Shown here one piece after another: positions 34,070-44,716 of a DNA stretch of 64,000 nucleotides. Source of the stretch: Echinarachnius parma (lineage: Eukaryota; Echinodermata; Echinoidea; Clypeasteroida; Echinarachniidae). The DNA lies in contig JBAMJV010004323.1 of the NCBI GenBank assembly GCA_037951105.1, forward strand, positions 62,001 to 126,000, written 5' to 3'. The position numbers and the translations under genes were made by a program. The notes beneath the pieces were generated by a model. That model searched no databases. It saw only the letters and a program-made list of their open reading frames with translations, and was not told the origin of the DNA. Every line of letters starts with the position of its first letter. Position 1 is the stretch's first letter.

Positions 34070-35900
34070 TTATGTATGTATCCCCCATAGATAATGACAT
34101 TTGAGGAGTCATTTAATCTGTCCACCTTTCGGGTTGGGGCAGCACGAAGCCCCATAGAAGGGAAGCGATCTTTGTCTCCCTCCTTTATAGCTTTATAGAA
34201 AGATGTATTAGGTAGCTTATCGAAGATGAACAAGAGCAGAAGATATATATAATACATTCTTTATCGATCAAATCCACCTTTCATATGTGTGATGTAGAAC
34301 TTGTTGGATGAAAGGATGTCTCGTATATATTTCTGTGAGAAAATAGACATCTTTAATAAGAGACTTTGAAGAACTTAAATGGTGTAACTTGTTTTATCAT
34401 AGGTTTCATCTTTCAAAATTGTAAATAATTTTACTTTGGATTAATTGATATTAGATCCTGAAATGGGTTAAAGGAGAATATTAAAATCAAGAAGAAATTT
34501 GTAAATTATGTCTGATGGACAGAATTTTACAAATTCACAATACTCTCAGCTTACATTCTGTTTTTTGCCAAAAATGTCCTTATAAATATGCATATTAAAA
34601 AAAAAAAAAGCATAATAATGTAATATGATATTTTCCCCAAGTGGTCCAAGACACGCTCTGTAGAGTAAGATGATTTTGTAATAAATAAATAAACAATTTT
34701 GGAGCAAATAAGTGGTCATCTGAAGCGGTGTAGGATGTTTTTTTTTCTTTTCTTCACGAAGAGCTTTCCTCGTTGGTGATGGATGAGTATCGCTAAGGAT
34801 GCAGATTTCTCCTCAGTTCTTGAAGATGGAGAACTCTCACTAGGGATTTTGAACCATCTGTTTCGAAGCATTATTAGCTTTTTTCCATCTTTAACCCATT
34901 CAATCTCATTTTGTTCCCACTTTTGTACACCATAGACCATAGATCCCTGTCCACTGTACACTATCCTGAACCTTCCCTTTACCATTCCTTTTAGTATTAT
35001 AGCAATTTTGTATTAAAGCACTGTATTATTTTCCACTTCTAGTCAAGAATTGGAACTTGACAGATTCGGATATTATAATTGGCAATAAATGGAATGAAAA
35101 GATGAAGCAATATCTTTGATTAATTCTGCTGTGTTACCGTTTTTTTGGGGGTGTTTTTGTGGTGTCATGTGTTCTATGACCCTTCTAGTTCTACCAGATC
35201 TCATAGATACAATATTCTCAGCCACCCCTCACAGTCTCGCCCCCAATCTCCAAATCCTTATCTTTTCTTTCACCGAGCTGCACTTTTCCGTCGCCTTGGT
35301 GGAGTCGTAGCTTCCTCATAGCCCCCCGAAGCTACAGAAAGGCGTAAAAATAAGCGCAGATTGAAAAAAGCTGAATACACTCCCCGGCCGGCTGAGAAGA
35401 AAATATGAAAGAGGAGCATAGATCCGTATCTGTAGCATCACCCAACACTCAGTCGACCAGTGGGAGTCCGTCGGGGCTGCCAGATTGGGGGAGAATGGAT
35501 CCGTTGATTTTGGTCCCCTTTTGGTTCCTTTGTGATGGTGGTGGTGTGGGGTGTTAGCTGGTGCGGGAGGGGTGTGACTGTTGTGCCTTGAGCATTTCAT
35601 TTTAATTGCAAGCTGCATTTATTCCTATCCTCCAGAGAGAAAAAGAGTGCTATGGGAGAGCAGGATGGGGTGAAAACATGAGCTGATCAAAACAAAGGAT
35701 TTAGAGTTGGTCTTTCGTATTGCATTTTTATGTGAATTACAGATTTATATTCTTTTTAATACTCTTAGTAACTGGCTTTTGTATTGTGAGTAACAACATT
35801 CCTTGTTAATTATTTAGCCATTTGAAAGGATTGATTTTAAACAGTGATTCAATCCATGATACTCTCATGTATAGGGATAAACAGGAATAATAGCTTTTGA
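34070..35900. other. non-coding stretch, no gene seen
   Basis: Starts after an (AAAC)n tract at 34046-34068. 35130-35630 is somewhat GC-richer than its surroundings, but no frame with splice sites or family similarity was recognised. Confidence 0.45.
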
Positions 35901-35947
35901 GACTTGCCATTTATACAGAAAAATAATGTTGAATCAAACATTTTGAA

Positions 35948-36062
35948 TGGCAATCACAATATGATCATAATACCATCACAATATATTTTCACGAATACTA
36001 TCACAATATATTTTCACAAATACTATCACAATATATTTTCACAAATACTATCACAATATGAT
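35948..36062. repeat. 25-bp tandem repeat
   Basis: ATCACAATATATTTTCACAA plus ATACT repeats about four times and ends in ATCACAATATGATC. Confidence 0.85.
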
Positions 36063-36574
36063 CAAAATGTTCTGTGTATTTTTTGTTTAAATACATGAAC
36101 TGTTCGTTAAAAGTAATGTTTTATGATCAGTAAAACAAGTTGTAGGCTTTTCCATTAATGCCGCACTCTATGGAACGGAAATAAATCAGAATAGAGGCAT
36201 ATCAAATGTAATATTTGTGCTTTTGTTTTAATAATGAATTTCTTTCTCATTAAATCATGTTCTCTATTGGCAACAATCAAAGGAAGATATCTTTTTATGT
36301 TTTAATTCATAAGTTTTTCAAACATAAAATTCAGCACCAATTCTGATGCCATGCAAAGCAGAAAAAACATGAGGAGTTGCCAATTTGATGATCAAAATAG
36401 TCATTGATTTTGTTCTTATGATAATAAGCTGCGCTCGATTGGATAGTGCGTTTGAGTGGTTATCACAATACATGTAGTCCATCAGAGTTCAATGCCTTGG
36501 TGTTGAACCTCCCTAGGGGCAATCGCGCCAGATCTCTTACCCGATAAAACTCCCGCTACATCTCAATGAAGCTT

Positions 36575-36935
36575 CTCCTTCTCTCTCTCTCCTTTTCCAT
36601 CTTTCCTTGTTTTAATCTTTTCACTTAGAATCTCTCTGTTTCTATAACTATTATATAAGCCTATCTCTCACACTCTCTCTCTCATGAGATCTCATGCCCA
36701 AATAATGCACCCACTTCATCTTAATGATGAATTAGATCTCTCTCACTCTTTTTCCAGCTCTTCCTTTTCGCACTCTCTCTCTCTCTATCCCTTTTCTGTA
36801 TCTCTTTGTATTTCTCTCTCCTTTTCTCATGAGTTGAGAATGAAATCTATGTTTCTTCTATCTCTATTTTGATGTTTTTGTATTAAACCCCTTCTCTCTT
36901 TTTTAAGAGCTGCATTATCTATATATCTCTCCTCT
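36575..36935. repeat. CT-rich low-complexity region
   Basis: CTCTCTCTC and TTCTC words dominate. The phrase CTCATGAGAT recurs at about 36682 and 36932, suggesting a worn duplication. Confidence 0.7.
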
Positions 36936-37381
36936 CATGAGATGCATATACCTTGAATAAAACACCCACTTTATATATCAGAATAAAGAATGAAGTCTCT
37001 ATTTTTTTTTTGGAATACCTTTTTACTAGTTTATCTCTTTATCTCTCACATGATTATATGTAAAAATTTGTTTGCTTTATTTATTTGTATACGTAGAGAA
37101 CTTGAGAAATGCATTTATTCATTTGAACGATGTAAATAATAGCAACAATCGAAAAGTAATTTCAGGGACAGTTTAATTTCTGCCACTTAATGTCAATCCA
37201 ATATACCAGACTTGTTATTATCTATTATTAGGCTTCAATGTCATTCAAATACCTCAGCATCAAGAATAAATCAACATAAAGAAAGTAAATTTTAGTTCAA
37301 TTTGAGTGACAAGTCCCTCAACGGGAATCAAATGACATCATACCTCTCATTTACCCCTGAAAAGTGAAGAGAGTAAAAAAT

Positions 37382-37479
37382 TGAGAGACTATGATTCACT
37401 GGCTAACATAAAGCCCCACCAGGTATCTGTATATAACAGAAATACAAACATAACATAAATAATCTAATTGATATTAACA
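37382..37479 (-). repeat. 3' LTR of the Copia element
   Basis: Identical to the 5' LTR over 98 bp. It is bordered outside by AAAAT and inside by the purine tract. Confidence 0.95.
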
Positions 37480-37490
37480 AACTCCCCCGT
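37480..37490 (-). other. polypurine tract
   Basis: ACGGGGGAGTT on the minus strand, immediately upstream of the 3' LTR, is where plus-strand priming is expected. Confidence 0.7.
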
Positions 37491-37848
37491 ATTTCTTTCT
37501 TAATTAACCTACTGAGCACAAATAGATGGCAATAAAAGTTAACAGAAACTTATAAAACAGGAGCATAAGAAAATGCTTAACAACAAATTTAACAAGAAAA
37601 ATATCATCAACAACAACTCAAACGGATTCTATGAACGCTACTAAAAAGCTGTCCAACAAAAGTTTCGGAAATATAAACAAACAAAACAAACAAATATAAC
37701 TTCTAACAATTACAATAATCACAAGACATTAAATGTCCATGTTGGAAACTATGATTCATGGAGCTTATAATCCAGTTCCTTTCTAAATAAACTAAAATTC
37801 AGAAAGTTAATAGTCCTCTTTCAGTCTGTTTGTATCGCTAAGGTAATG
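37491..37848 (-). other. Copia 3' untranslated internal region
   Basis: AT-rich sequence between the 32-bp repeats and the purine tract. No frame of note and no envelope-like gene. Confidence 0.7.
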
Positions 37849-37985
37849 GAGTCAATTTCTCTCATAATATTTAATGTATAGAGTCAATTGCTCTTGTAGT
37901 ATTTAAAGTATAGAGTTTGTTTCAAAAGAGTCAATTTCTCTTGTAATATCCAAAGTATTGAGTCAGTTTCTCGTATGGTATTCAA
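37849..37985 (-). repeat. 32-bp tandem repeats between pol stop and 3' LTR
   Basis: GAGTCAATTTCTC starts at 37849, 37881, (worn) 37913, 37928 and 37960. Steps are 32 bp except for a half-unit. They lie in the Copia 3' untranslated part, and the last one abuts the stop codon. Confidence 0.8.
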
Positions 37986-40900
37986 GAGTGAAAGTAGTCC
38001 TTTGGTAGTTGACCATTGTGCATCCACTCCAGAAGCTCTCCACTGTCCGCACCTCTCTTGGTCAGGCAGTTGGCAAGTTGCAGCGCGCTTGGAAGCCACT
38101 CAATAGCTTGTAGATCTCCAGCCGTGAGCATCCTCTGTATCTCGGCGATGTTGATTCTCAGCCGCTTTTCATGGACTTGTTTGGTAGAGTGTAGACTCTG
38201 ATGGAGAGATTTGTTGTCGGTGTACACGATGATAGGGATGTTGTTCTCCATGAGTTTGTTGTTGTACACCTCTGTGATCAGGCTGCCCAGATACACAGCA
38301 TCATCTAAGGCATCTTGCATCGCCAGGGTTTCTGCAGCCAGTGTGCTCGAAACTTTTCTCTTGATTTTGTTTGATGTCCAGCTGAGAGGGCAACTTCTGC
38401 CATTTTCTCCACACAGGAAGATCACGTGGCCTTGAGCACTTGACACACCATCAGGAAGATTGCCCCAGGATGCATCGCAGTATACTACTATCTTCCATCT
38501 CTCAGATGGTCCAAGACTGGGGAACAGTAATCCTCCTGTACTGTTTTTTGCATGTCGTACAGCCTTGTTTGCTTTGAGTAGTTGATCAACCGTGGGATGG
38601 TTGCGGGACATGTTAAGTTCAAGTGCATCATAGCTGAGATCGGGTCGTGTCTGGGTAGCTATCCAGTTCAGTTGACCAGCAGTAGCTCTGAGGCTCTCCA
38701 TTTCCTTCTTGGTCAACGTGGAAGATTTTTCCGTTTTCCGTTTTTGACTGATTGGAATTTCTTTCAGCTCATCCTCATAGTCATTTTGCTTGATTCTGAT
38801 TCCTGCATCATCCTGAGAGATTTCCAATCCAACATATTGGAAATTGCTGACCTGCCTTTTTCCAACCTTGTACTTCAGTGCCAGTGGGTCAATGACTTGT
38901 TTCATGAAGGCATCTGTTCCAGCAAACAGGAAGTCATCAACATGCATCACAAAGACACCTTGCATCTCTCCATCTTTGTACCATCTGAATAATGCTTTAT
39001 CCAGCTGTGATTGTCTGCATCCTAGGTTCACCAGTTCATCTCGTACGCTGAAATACCAGTTGCGAGATGCATCGTCCAGTCCATAGGCTGCTTTGTTCAA
39101 TTTCCACAGAATGCCTTCTTGTCTGACGTCATCAGGCGGTATCAAGAAGATGTCTCTTTGGATCTTGTTACCCTGAAGGAAAGCAGCCTTGATGTCTATG
39201 CTCTCACAAATCCATCCTTCACTAGCAGCAATGGCTATTGCAGTTCTCAGGGTAGATTTTGAGGCTGTTGGGGAATCTGATGGCACCTTGTCCTGCTCCT
39301 CAAAGCCACGCACCACCAATCTAGCCTTCACACGCTTTTGCCTATCAGGCATGGCTTTCTCAGATATCACCCATCTCGTAGATAATGTTGGCTGTCCATT
39401 GTCCGATGCTTCGTGGTAGACGTCAAAGTCATTCCAATTTTGAAGCTCTGTTTGTTTGGCCTCAATAACTTCAGGCATGTCATGATGAGTCACTGGGATA
39501 AAGACTACATTAGCTTCTTCTCCCTCATCTTTGTCACCGTTTTCTTCATTGACCTTTTTGTCTGGCTCTGGAAACCGTTCAAATTGAACTTGATCAAGAT
39601 ATACACCAATTTTCTTGTTGTCTGTCTCATTGACCACATTGATGTAGTACTTGTTTCTACCTGAGGCTTTCCCACCTTTGCTAAGTACTCGAGCTGGTAT
39701 CCAGCCTTCTGTCTCAGAAATTCTGTACTGGATCCTTGCATTCACTGGTGGCATTTCTATCTTCTTCCTTTCATCTCTTGAAGATTCATCACACTGAATG
39801 GAACCTGGATTATGCCCCTCATCAGCCATACCATGATCATCATTTTGGTCATCAAAGTCTGCATCTTGATTAGTGACTGTTTCATCCCTCTCCTCTGGAA
39901 CTGTGATTCTGTCTGTTTCGTCTCCATCCATTGGCTGAGGAGTTTCTTTTTGTTCATTGCTCTGTTCTTTGGATTTGAGTCGCCCATCATGTGCTGTCCT
40001 TATCACCCTGCATGTTGCCACACGCACCACCTTACTCCCATGTCTGATGAAGACAATCTTTCCATCTTGCCCGATCACTTTTCCTGGTCCCCTCCATCTA
40101 TTGCTGTCGTCTCGTTTGTAGAACACAGATTCACCAGACTGAAGGTGAATTTCTGGGACTCTAATGTTGTGACGTAGGGCCCTTCGAATTCGTTCTGATG
40201 CTTCAGCTTGGGCATATGCCCTTCTCGCAGCATGGAGGGCATTCAGATGTCTGGACACACTTTCACTTGCTTGCACATTCTCAAGAGCAGGGGGTACACT
40301 AGTCATGACAGACGGGAGATTTGGGTTGGTTCCAAGGACCAGCTGGATTGGACTGTATCCATTGTGATTCTGCATACTGTTCTTGGCATTCACAGCCCAG
40401 GCGAGAGCAACATCTACACTCATGTGAGGGTCATCTTCCAGCATCTTCTGTACACACACATCAACAACATGATGATTCCTTTCACAGATGCCATTTGACC
40501 ATGGGGAGTATGCAGCAGTGGAACATATTTCAACATTGAATTGCTCTGCCATTTCTCTATATTCCTCATTGTCAAACTCCCCTCCATTGTCGACAAGGAA
40601 TCTTTTGGGGGCTCCAAATCCAGCACCAATCCACTCTGTCGCTACATTTTCTATGATCATCTTTGGCATTTTCCGTCTGATCACCTTACTCTTGCAGAAC
40701 CTTGTGAACAGATCGATGAAGTGCAGGAAGTATACATCTCCAAACTTCGTCAGGTCCATTGCAACCACATCATTGAATTGCCTTGCCATGGGCATGGATA
40801 CTGCAGGACGGGGCGGAGTCTTCTTGTACCTCAAACAGACTTCACAGCTGCTGCTGATTTCATCAATCAAAGACGAAGTATCTTCATCCAAGGCATCTTT

Positions 40901-42418
40901 CATGAGAGCGTCCTTCATGATGGCCTTCAAATTTCTAGCTGCAGGGTGAGCAAACTGGCGATGAAGCTTCAGAACCATCTTTTTCTTTTCTTCGTGTGAT
41001 TTGTGTTCCATGACAATATTCACCCTTTCAAGTGGCATCTCACATGCATTCATAGGCAGGTAATAGTGACCAGATGTCGTGGTGTCCAGTTCCAGCTTCT
41101 TTCCATGTACTTCCAGAGTATCATCTGCCATGTTCAGCTTGAAACCCAACCGCTTCATGTCTGGTTTGCTGAGGAGCAATGGAATGTCACTGTCAATCAC
41201 ATCTGTCACAACAACTGTCTCTTGTCCGGCTATCTTACACGGAAACTCCATGCGTTCATCCGATGTTACTGTCTTCTCTCCACCAAATTTGAACTTGGTA
41301 TTACTTGGAGTGAGTTTCACCCTTTTCTTTTCAGCATATGTGAGGGATGCCAGATACATTTCTTTCCATGCCCTTCCAGTCACAGTCTTTGTGCAGGCAC
41401 TGTCCAGTATGGCTGCATGAGCTGCCTCTGTCATGAGAACTTGTTTGTCTTCATTCGAGTAGTCTTGTACCTTGAATGCCTCTTCTTTATCAGCCTTCAG
41501 TACCTGCTCTTTCCCATTGTCATGTGGACAATCTTGTCTGAAGTGCATGGTCGATTCGCACACATGGCATCTTAAGTACCGTCCTTCGCCATCACGGGGG
41601 TTCCTGTGGTCCGCAGGACTTCTACCTCCTCCAGGGGCACCACGATCTCTCCCATAGTCGTTCCTTTTCGCTCCTCTGTAACCCCTACCACTGCCTGTAG
41701 TATTTCTAGGGGCTTGTCCCCTCCTGCCACCTCGGAAGCGATATCCCCTACTGGAATAACCTCTGCTTCGTGCATAGTATGCTTCTTCAGATTCTGTTTG
41801 GAAAGGCACATCTGTCTCTGTATGAAATGCCTCTTCCTTGAAGTGACTCTTCTGCGACATGGCTTGCTCACCATAGAACTTTCTCATTGCCTGCTTCATC
41901 TGTTCATACATATCTTTCTTTGAGTAGTCAACTGCTGTCAAGACGATTTGCTTATCTTTCTTGTCGATTCCTGTACAGTCCAGTAGCTGCATGGCCAGCA
42001 CAACGTCTGGAAGGTCTATCCGCTCTTTCTTTAGCTCCTTGACTTTCCTTTCATAGCTGTTCATGAAGTCTTCCATGCTTTCATCATCCTTTTTCTGCAG
42101 ATTTTTGTATGAACACCAAGCATCACAGACAACACTGAGGTCATCTTTCTTGAACCATCTGTCAAGTACTGAGAAGATCTGGCTTACTGCATCATCTTCA
42201 TCTATCTTGATTTCACCATTTTGCATGGCCAGGCGAACCTTTTCATTCACTCCCTTCTCTGCAGGCAAGACACTGTACAACAGGAAGCCCTGTCTCTTCT
42301 TCTCTGCCTTGGTAAACTGAGTCCACAAGTTCACATCAAACTGCCAGTCCTCATAGGAAGTTGTGTTTATCTTCCACACTGGCGGGGCCATCACATTCTG
42401 CTTGTCTTTGTCAGCCAT
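37982..42418 (-). CDS. Copia gag-pol polyprotein, single 1478-aa frame
   Basis: Encodes capsid and replication enzymes of the retrotransposon in one frame with no frameshift or internal stop. Gag occupies about residues 1-280 and ends in an RG/GR-rich stretch and a zinc knuckle at about 284-297 (C-x2-C-x4-H-x4-C). An aspartic protease motif D-S-A-C-T lies near 338, unusual in having A-C where D-S/T-G is common. Integrase has an H...H (about 485)/C-x2-C (about 523) zinc finger and a DD35E core with Asp near 554, D-N-G near 610 and Glu near 646. Reverse transcriptase spans about 1010-1230 with active-site H-V-D-D near 1160, in place of Y-V-D-D. RNase H starts near 1310 (Y-C-D-A-S), with A-E-T and T-D-N downstream. 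The ATG at 42416-42418 lies 41 nt inside the primer-binding site, and no earlier start fits. Stop TGA at 37982-37984. Expression of gag relative to pol cannot be inferred, since no recoding site is seen. Confidence 0.96.
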   Translation of the reverse strand: MADKDKQNVMAPPVWKINTTSYEDWQFDVNLWTQFTKAEKKRQGFLLYSVLPAEKGVNEKVRLAMQNGEIKIDEDDAVSQIFSVLDRWFKKDDLSVVCDAWCSYKNLQKKDDESMEDFMNSYERKVKELKKERIDLPDVVLAMQLLDCTGIDKKDKQIVLTAVDYSKKDMYEQMKQAMRKFYGEQAMSQKSHFKEEAFHTETDVPFQTESEEAYYARSRGYSSRGYRFRGGRRGQAPRNTTGSGRGYRGAKRNDYGRDRGAPGGGRSPADHRNPRDGEGRYLRCHVCESTMHFRQDCPHDNGKEQVLKADKEEAFKVQDYSNEDKQVLMTEAAHAAILDSACTKTVTGRAWKEMYLASLTYAEKKRVKLTPSNTKFKFGGEKTVTSDERMEFPCKIAGQETVVVTDVIDSDIPLLLSKPDMKRLGFKLNMADDTLEVHGKKLELDTTTSGHYYLPMNACEMPLERVNIVMEHKSHEEKKKMVLKLHRQFAHPAARNLKAIMKDALMKDALDEDTSSLIDEISSSCEVCLRYKKTPPRPAVSMPMARQFNDVVAMDLTKFGDVYFLHFIDLFTRFCKSKVIRRKMPKMIIENVATEWIGAGFGAPKRFLVDNGGEFDNEEYREMAEQFNVEICSTAAYSPWSNGICERNHHVVDVCVQKMLEDDPHMSVDVALAWAVNAKNSMQNHNGYSPIQLVLGTNPNLPSVMTSVPPALENVQASESVSRHLNALHAARRAYAQAEASERIRRALRHNIRVPEIHLQSGESVFYKRDDSNRWRGPGKVIGQDGKIVFIRHGSKVVRVATCRVIRTAHDGRLKSKEQSNEQKETPQPMDGDETDRITVPEERDETVTNQDADFDDQNDDHGMADEGHNPGSIQCDESSRDERKKIEMPPVNARIQYRISETEGWIPARVLSKGGKASGRNKYYINVVNETDNKKIGVYLDQVQFERFPEPDKKVNEENGDKDEGEEANVVFIPVTHHDMPEVIEAKQTELQNWNDFDVYHEASDNGQPTLSTRWVISEKAMPDRQKRVKARLVVRGFEEQDKVPSDSPTASKSTLRTAIAIAASEGWICESIDIKAAFLQGNKIQRDIFLIPPDDVRQEGILWKLNKAAYGLDDASRNWYFSVRDELVNLGCRQSQLDKALFRWYKDGEMQGVFVMHVDDFLFAGTDAFMKQVIDPLALKYKVGKRQVSNFQYVGLEISQDDAGIRIKQNDYEDELKEIPISQKRKTEKSSTLTKKEMESLRATAGQLNWIATQTRPDLSYDALELNMSRNHPTVDQLLKANKAVRHAKNSTGGLLFPSLGPSERWKIVVYCDASWGNLPDGVSSAQGHVIFLCGENGRSCPLSWTSNKIKRKVSSTLAAETLAMQDALDDAVYLGSLITEVYNNKLMENNIPIIVYTDNKSLHQSLHSTKQVHEKRLRINIAEIQRMLTAGDLQAIEWLPSALQLANCLTKRGADSGELLEWMHNGQLPKDYFHS

Positions 42419-42459
42419 TCTATCTGTGGATCTGTTCCCTTTCTTTCAGAAACTTCTCG

Positions 42460-42470
42460 CTCTGCTACCA
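42460..42470 (-). other. primer-binding site, initiator tRNA-Met
   Basis: On the minus strand TGGTAGCAGAG directly abuts the 5' LTR with no spacer. It is the complement of CTCTGCTACCA, the conserved 3' end of eukaryotic initiator tRNA-Met including CCA. Confidence 0.9.
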
Positions 42471-42568
42471 TGAGAGACTATGATTCACTGGCTAACATAA
42501 AGCCCCACCAGGTATCTGTATATAACAGAAATACAAACATAACATAAATAATCTAATTGATATTAACA
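42471..42568 (-). repeat. 5' LTR of the Copia element
   Basis: 98 bp, beginning TGTTAATATC and ending AGTCTCTCA on the minus strand (TG...CA ends). Identical over its whole length to the 3' LTR. Very short for a copia LTR. A TTATATAC stretch in the middle is a possible TATA element. Confidence 0.95.
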
Positions 42569-42799
42569 AAAATTACATTTTATTCATTTTACATTGTATT
42601 AAGAGCCCATCCTGTGTCTCTTGTATACCAGTGCAGAGCGTTTTCCCAATTACCTTCTAATTGAATGAGAATTGAAGAGCACCAGTTGGATACGAAATGT
42701 GACATGTCGTAAAAACAAATTCACAGAGGCCACAAAAAGTTCAAAATGACCATGTTCAAGTGACTCTTATCATCCTTGTAGTCTAATGGATTATTTATT

Positions 42800-42880
42800 T
42801 TAACCCATTCTCTACTAGATTTTGCAATCCCATAGAGTTAATGCAGGACTCACCAGGTTTCAATATGCAATGGGTTTTAA
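42800..42880 (+). mobile_element. 80-bp TTAACCC mini-element, copy i (diverged)
   Basis: TTAACCCATTCTCTACTAGA ... GCAATCCCATAGAG ... ATGGGTTTTAA. TTAA at both ends; middle diverged. Confidence 0.65.
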
Positions 42881-44276
42881 AGGAAGAGAATATCGCAACC
42901 CATTACATAAGGAACCTAATGTACTGTGTATTAACCCATTCTAGACTGTTCACTAAAGTACTCGGGGTAGGGTCTAAGGATAATCTATACATACATGTAC
43001 CATTACCAAAAATGTAATAGTATCAAATGGATTAAGGCGAGCAGAAATTTCACAATCCAGGAGCCAAACAGGTTATCAAACGGAAGATTACTTGAGGTGA
43101 ATTTGCACACAAACAAACAGGGCTGCACATCTTTCTTATTTTCTAGCACTGACAACTGTAGAAAACCCCCAAACAAGATAAATTTGGCCTCTTCTGCCCC
43201 CTAAGTAACCGATTATGTTTGTGATCACCAATGGCATACTGAATGGGTGACTCACGGACTGGTAGTAGTAGTAGTATGTCACAGGTCTGCATCGTTTGAT
43301 TAACTTCCATCGGATAAAGGTGAACAAGTTCTGTCATTTCAGCATTGGTGTGGCGACGCTGGTCCAGATGACTTAATCTGTCTCACAGTGGCATAGCAGA
43401 GATCAGTGGAGATGAGGAGACAATTTACACTCTGGGGACGGGGGGGGGTGGGGGATGGGGAGGAGTTTTCTTGATCCCAAATTAAAATGGTGGTGTCTTA
43501 TTTCTTTGGGGGGGGGGGAGGGGGAGTTGTCTTGATTCCCAAATTAAAATGGTGGTATCTATTTCTTTGTTTTGAATCATTTGCTCATGAGATGGACCTT
43601 CTAGGGGTTTTTTTTATGACGAAATGAGACAAGGGGGTGTTATTAGGACCAACTGAAATGAGGGGGGTAAAATGGGGGCAAGGATTTAACCAAGGAGGCA
43701 GGCTTGACCCCCAAAATAAAATGGTGTTGTCTATTTCTTTGTTTGTATAAATTTTGTCATGAGAGGGGCAGTTAATTCACATGGGATAGGGGCACTTGCC
43801 CCACATGCCCCCTACACCATTAGCCACCTCAGTATTCCTCAATCTTTTCATTCTCTCCCCATTCAATACGAGAGCCTTGTAGCGACTGAACGCTTTGTGA
43901 AAAGAAAACTGCTAATGCTCGCGCTCGTTCGGAGCAACACAAAAGCTAACACAAAAGCTTGTAAGCTGGTGTTTAGAATTCGTCTGACTGTGAAGGTCAC
44001 GAGAATACGATGTTCATCAAATATTAATAGTCATTACATTTGATGTTGTTGAAATATTAATAATCATTACTTTTGACGATGTTGATTAACTATTCATGAT
44101 GCATTTTTCCATCATGGCCTTCAACTTTCCATTATTAATTATTTAAAAGGTCATCAATTTGTAACTGCATGTATACATGTTACAGTCCTAATGTAGATAT
44201 CAAATTTCATATTAATTGCATTTTTCAAGTGAAACTGTCTTTTATCTCCAAATTTATTGTATACAAAATTACCATT
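42881..44276. other. non-coding stretch with poly-G scraps, no gene seen
   Basis: A partial second-family TTAACCC copy starts near 42932 (TTAACCCATTCTAGACTG). CAGTGGCATAGCAGAG near 43387 precedes G-runs at 43438 and 43508. AAATTAAAATGGTGGT(G/A)TCT recurs at about 43480 and 43543. No exon recognised. Confidence 0.45.
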
Positions 44277-44352
44277 TTAACCCATTTTATACAATTTGAT
44301 TCTAGTATAACATAAGCACAAGTACTTTGGGGACCAGCTCTGAATGGGTTAA
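44277..44352 (-). mobile_element. second TTAACCC family, solo copy
   Basis: TTAACCCATTTTATACAA at the left, AGTACTTTGGGGACCAGC then TCTGAATGGGTTAA at the right. TTAA at both ends, 76 bp. Confidence 0.65.
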
Positions 44353-44716
44353 AAACCTGTAAGCTCAATAAATGAATTCCGGTTATTGATTTTTGTGCTA
44401 ATTGTTAACATGCACATGAGCTTGCCATTTTAAACATACTGTACATTGTACCTGGTATTAATAAGTGGGTCAAATCATGTCAAATAGATGAAATGGTGGT
44501 AGTGGTCTGGGTAGGAGTATTTCAATCATGCATCAAGCAATTGCACTTTGCCATTCTTTTATTTATGGTTATATGGCTCCACCAACGCAATGGCTTGAAG
44601 CGTTATTTATTCTTTTGTTTTTCTTATCCATCTTAAACTTGTCACGGCTATTTATTTATATGATGCATTATCCTTAGACCACAGTAAGAGAGGTTTTTTC
44701 AGGAACTCCTGAATGT

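Larger units (their letters stand above)
37382..42568 (-). mobile_element. complete Ty1/copia-type LTR retrotransposon
   Basis: 5187 bp between perfect 5-bp direct repeats AAAAT (37377-37381 and 42569-42573). Two identical 98-bp LTRs, a primer-binding site, a purine tract and one intact gag-pol frame are all present, so it appears full length. LTR identity shows insertion too recent for visible divergence. Order protease, integrase, reverse transcriptase, RNase H defines Ty1/copia (Pseudoviridae). No envelope-like frame. The element reads on the minus strand, so its 5' end is at 42568. Confidence 0.97.

Noticed and set aside
38582-41575. Several plus-strand open frames of 76-190 codons
   Set aside because: They are antisense shadows of the Copia gag-pol frame and have no family resemblance.
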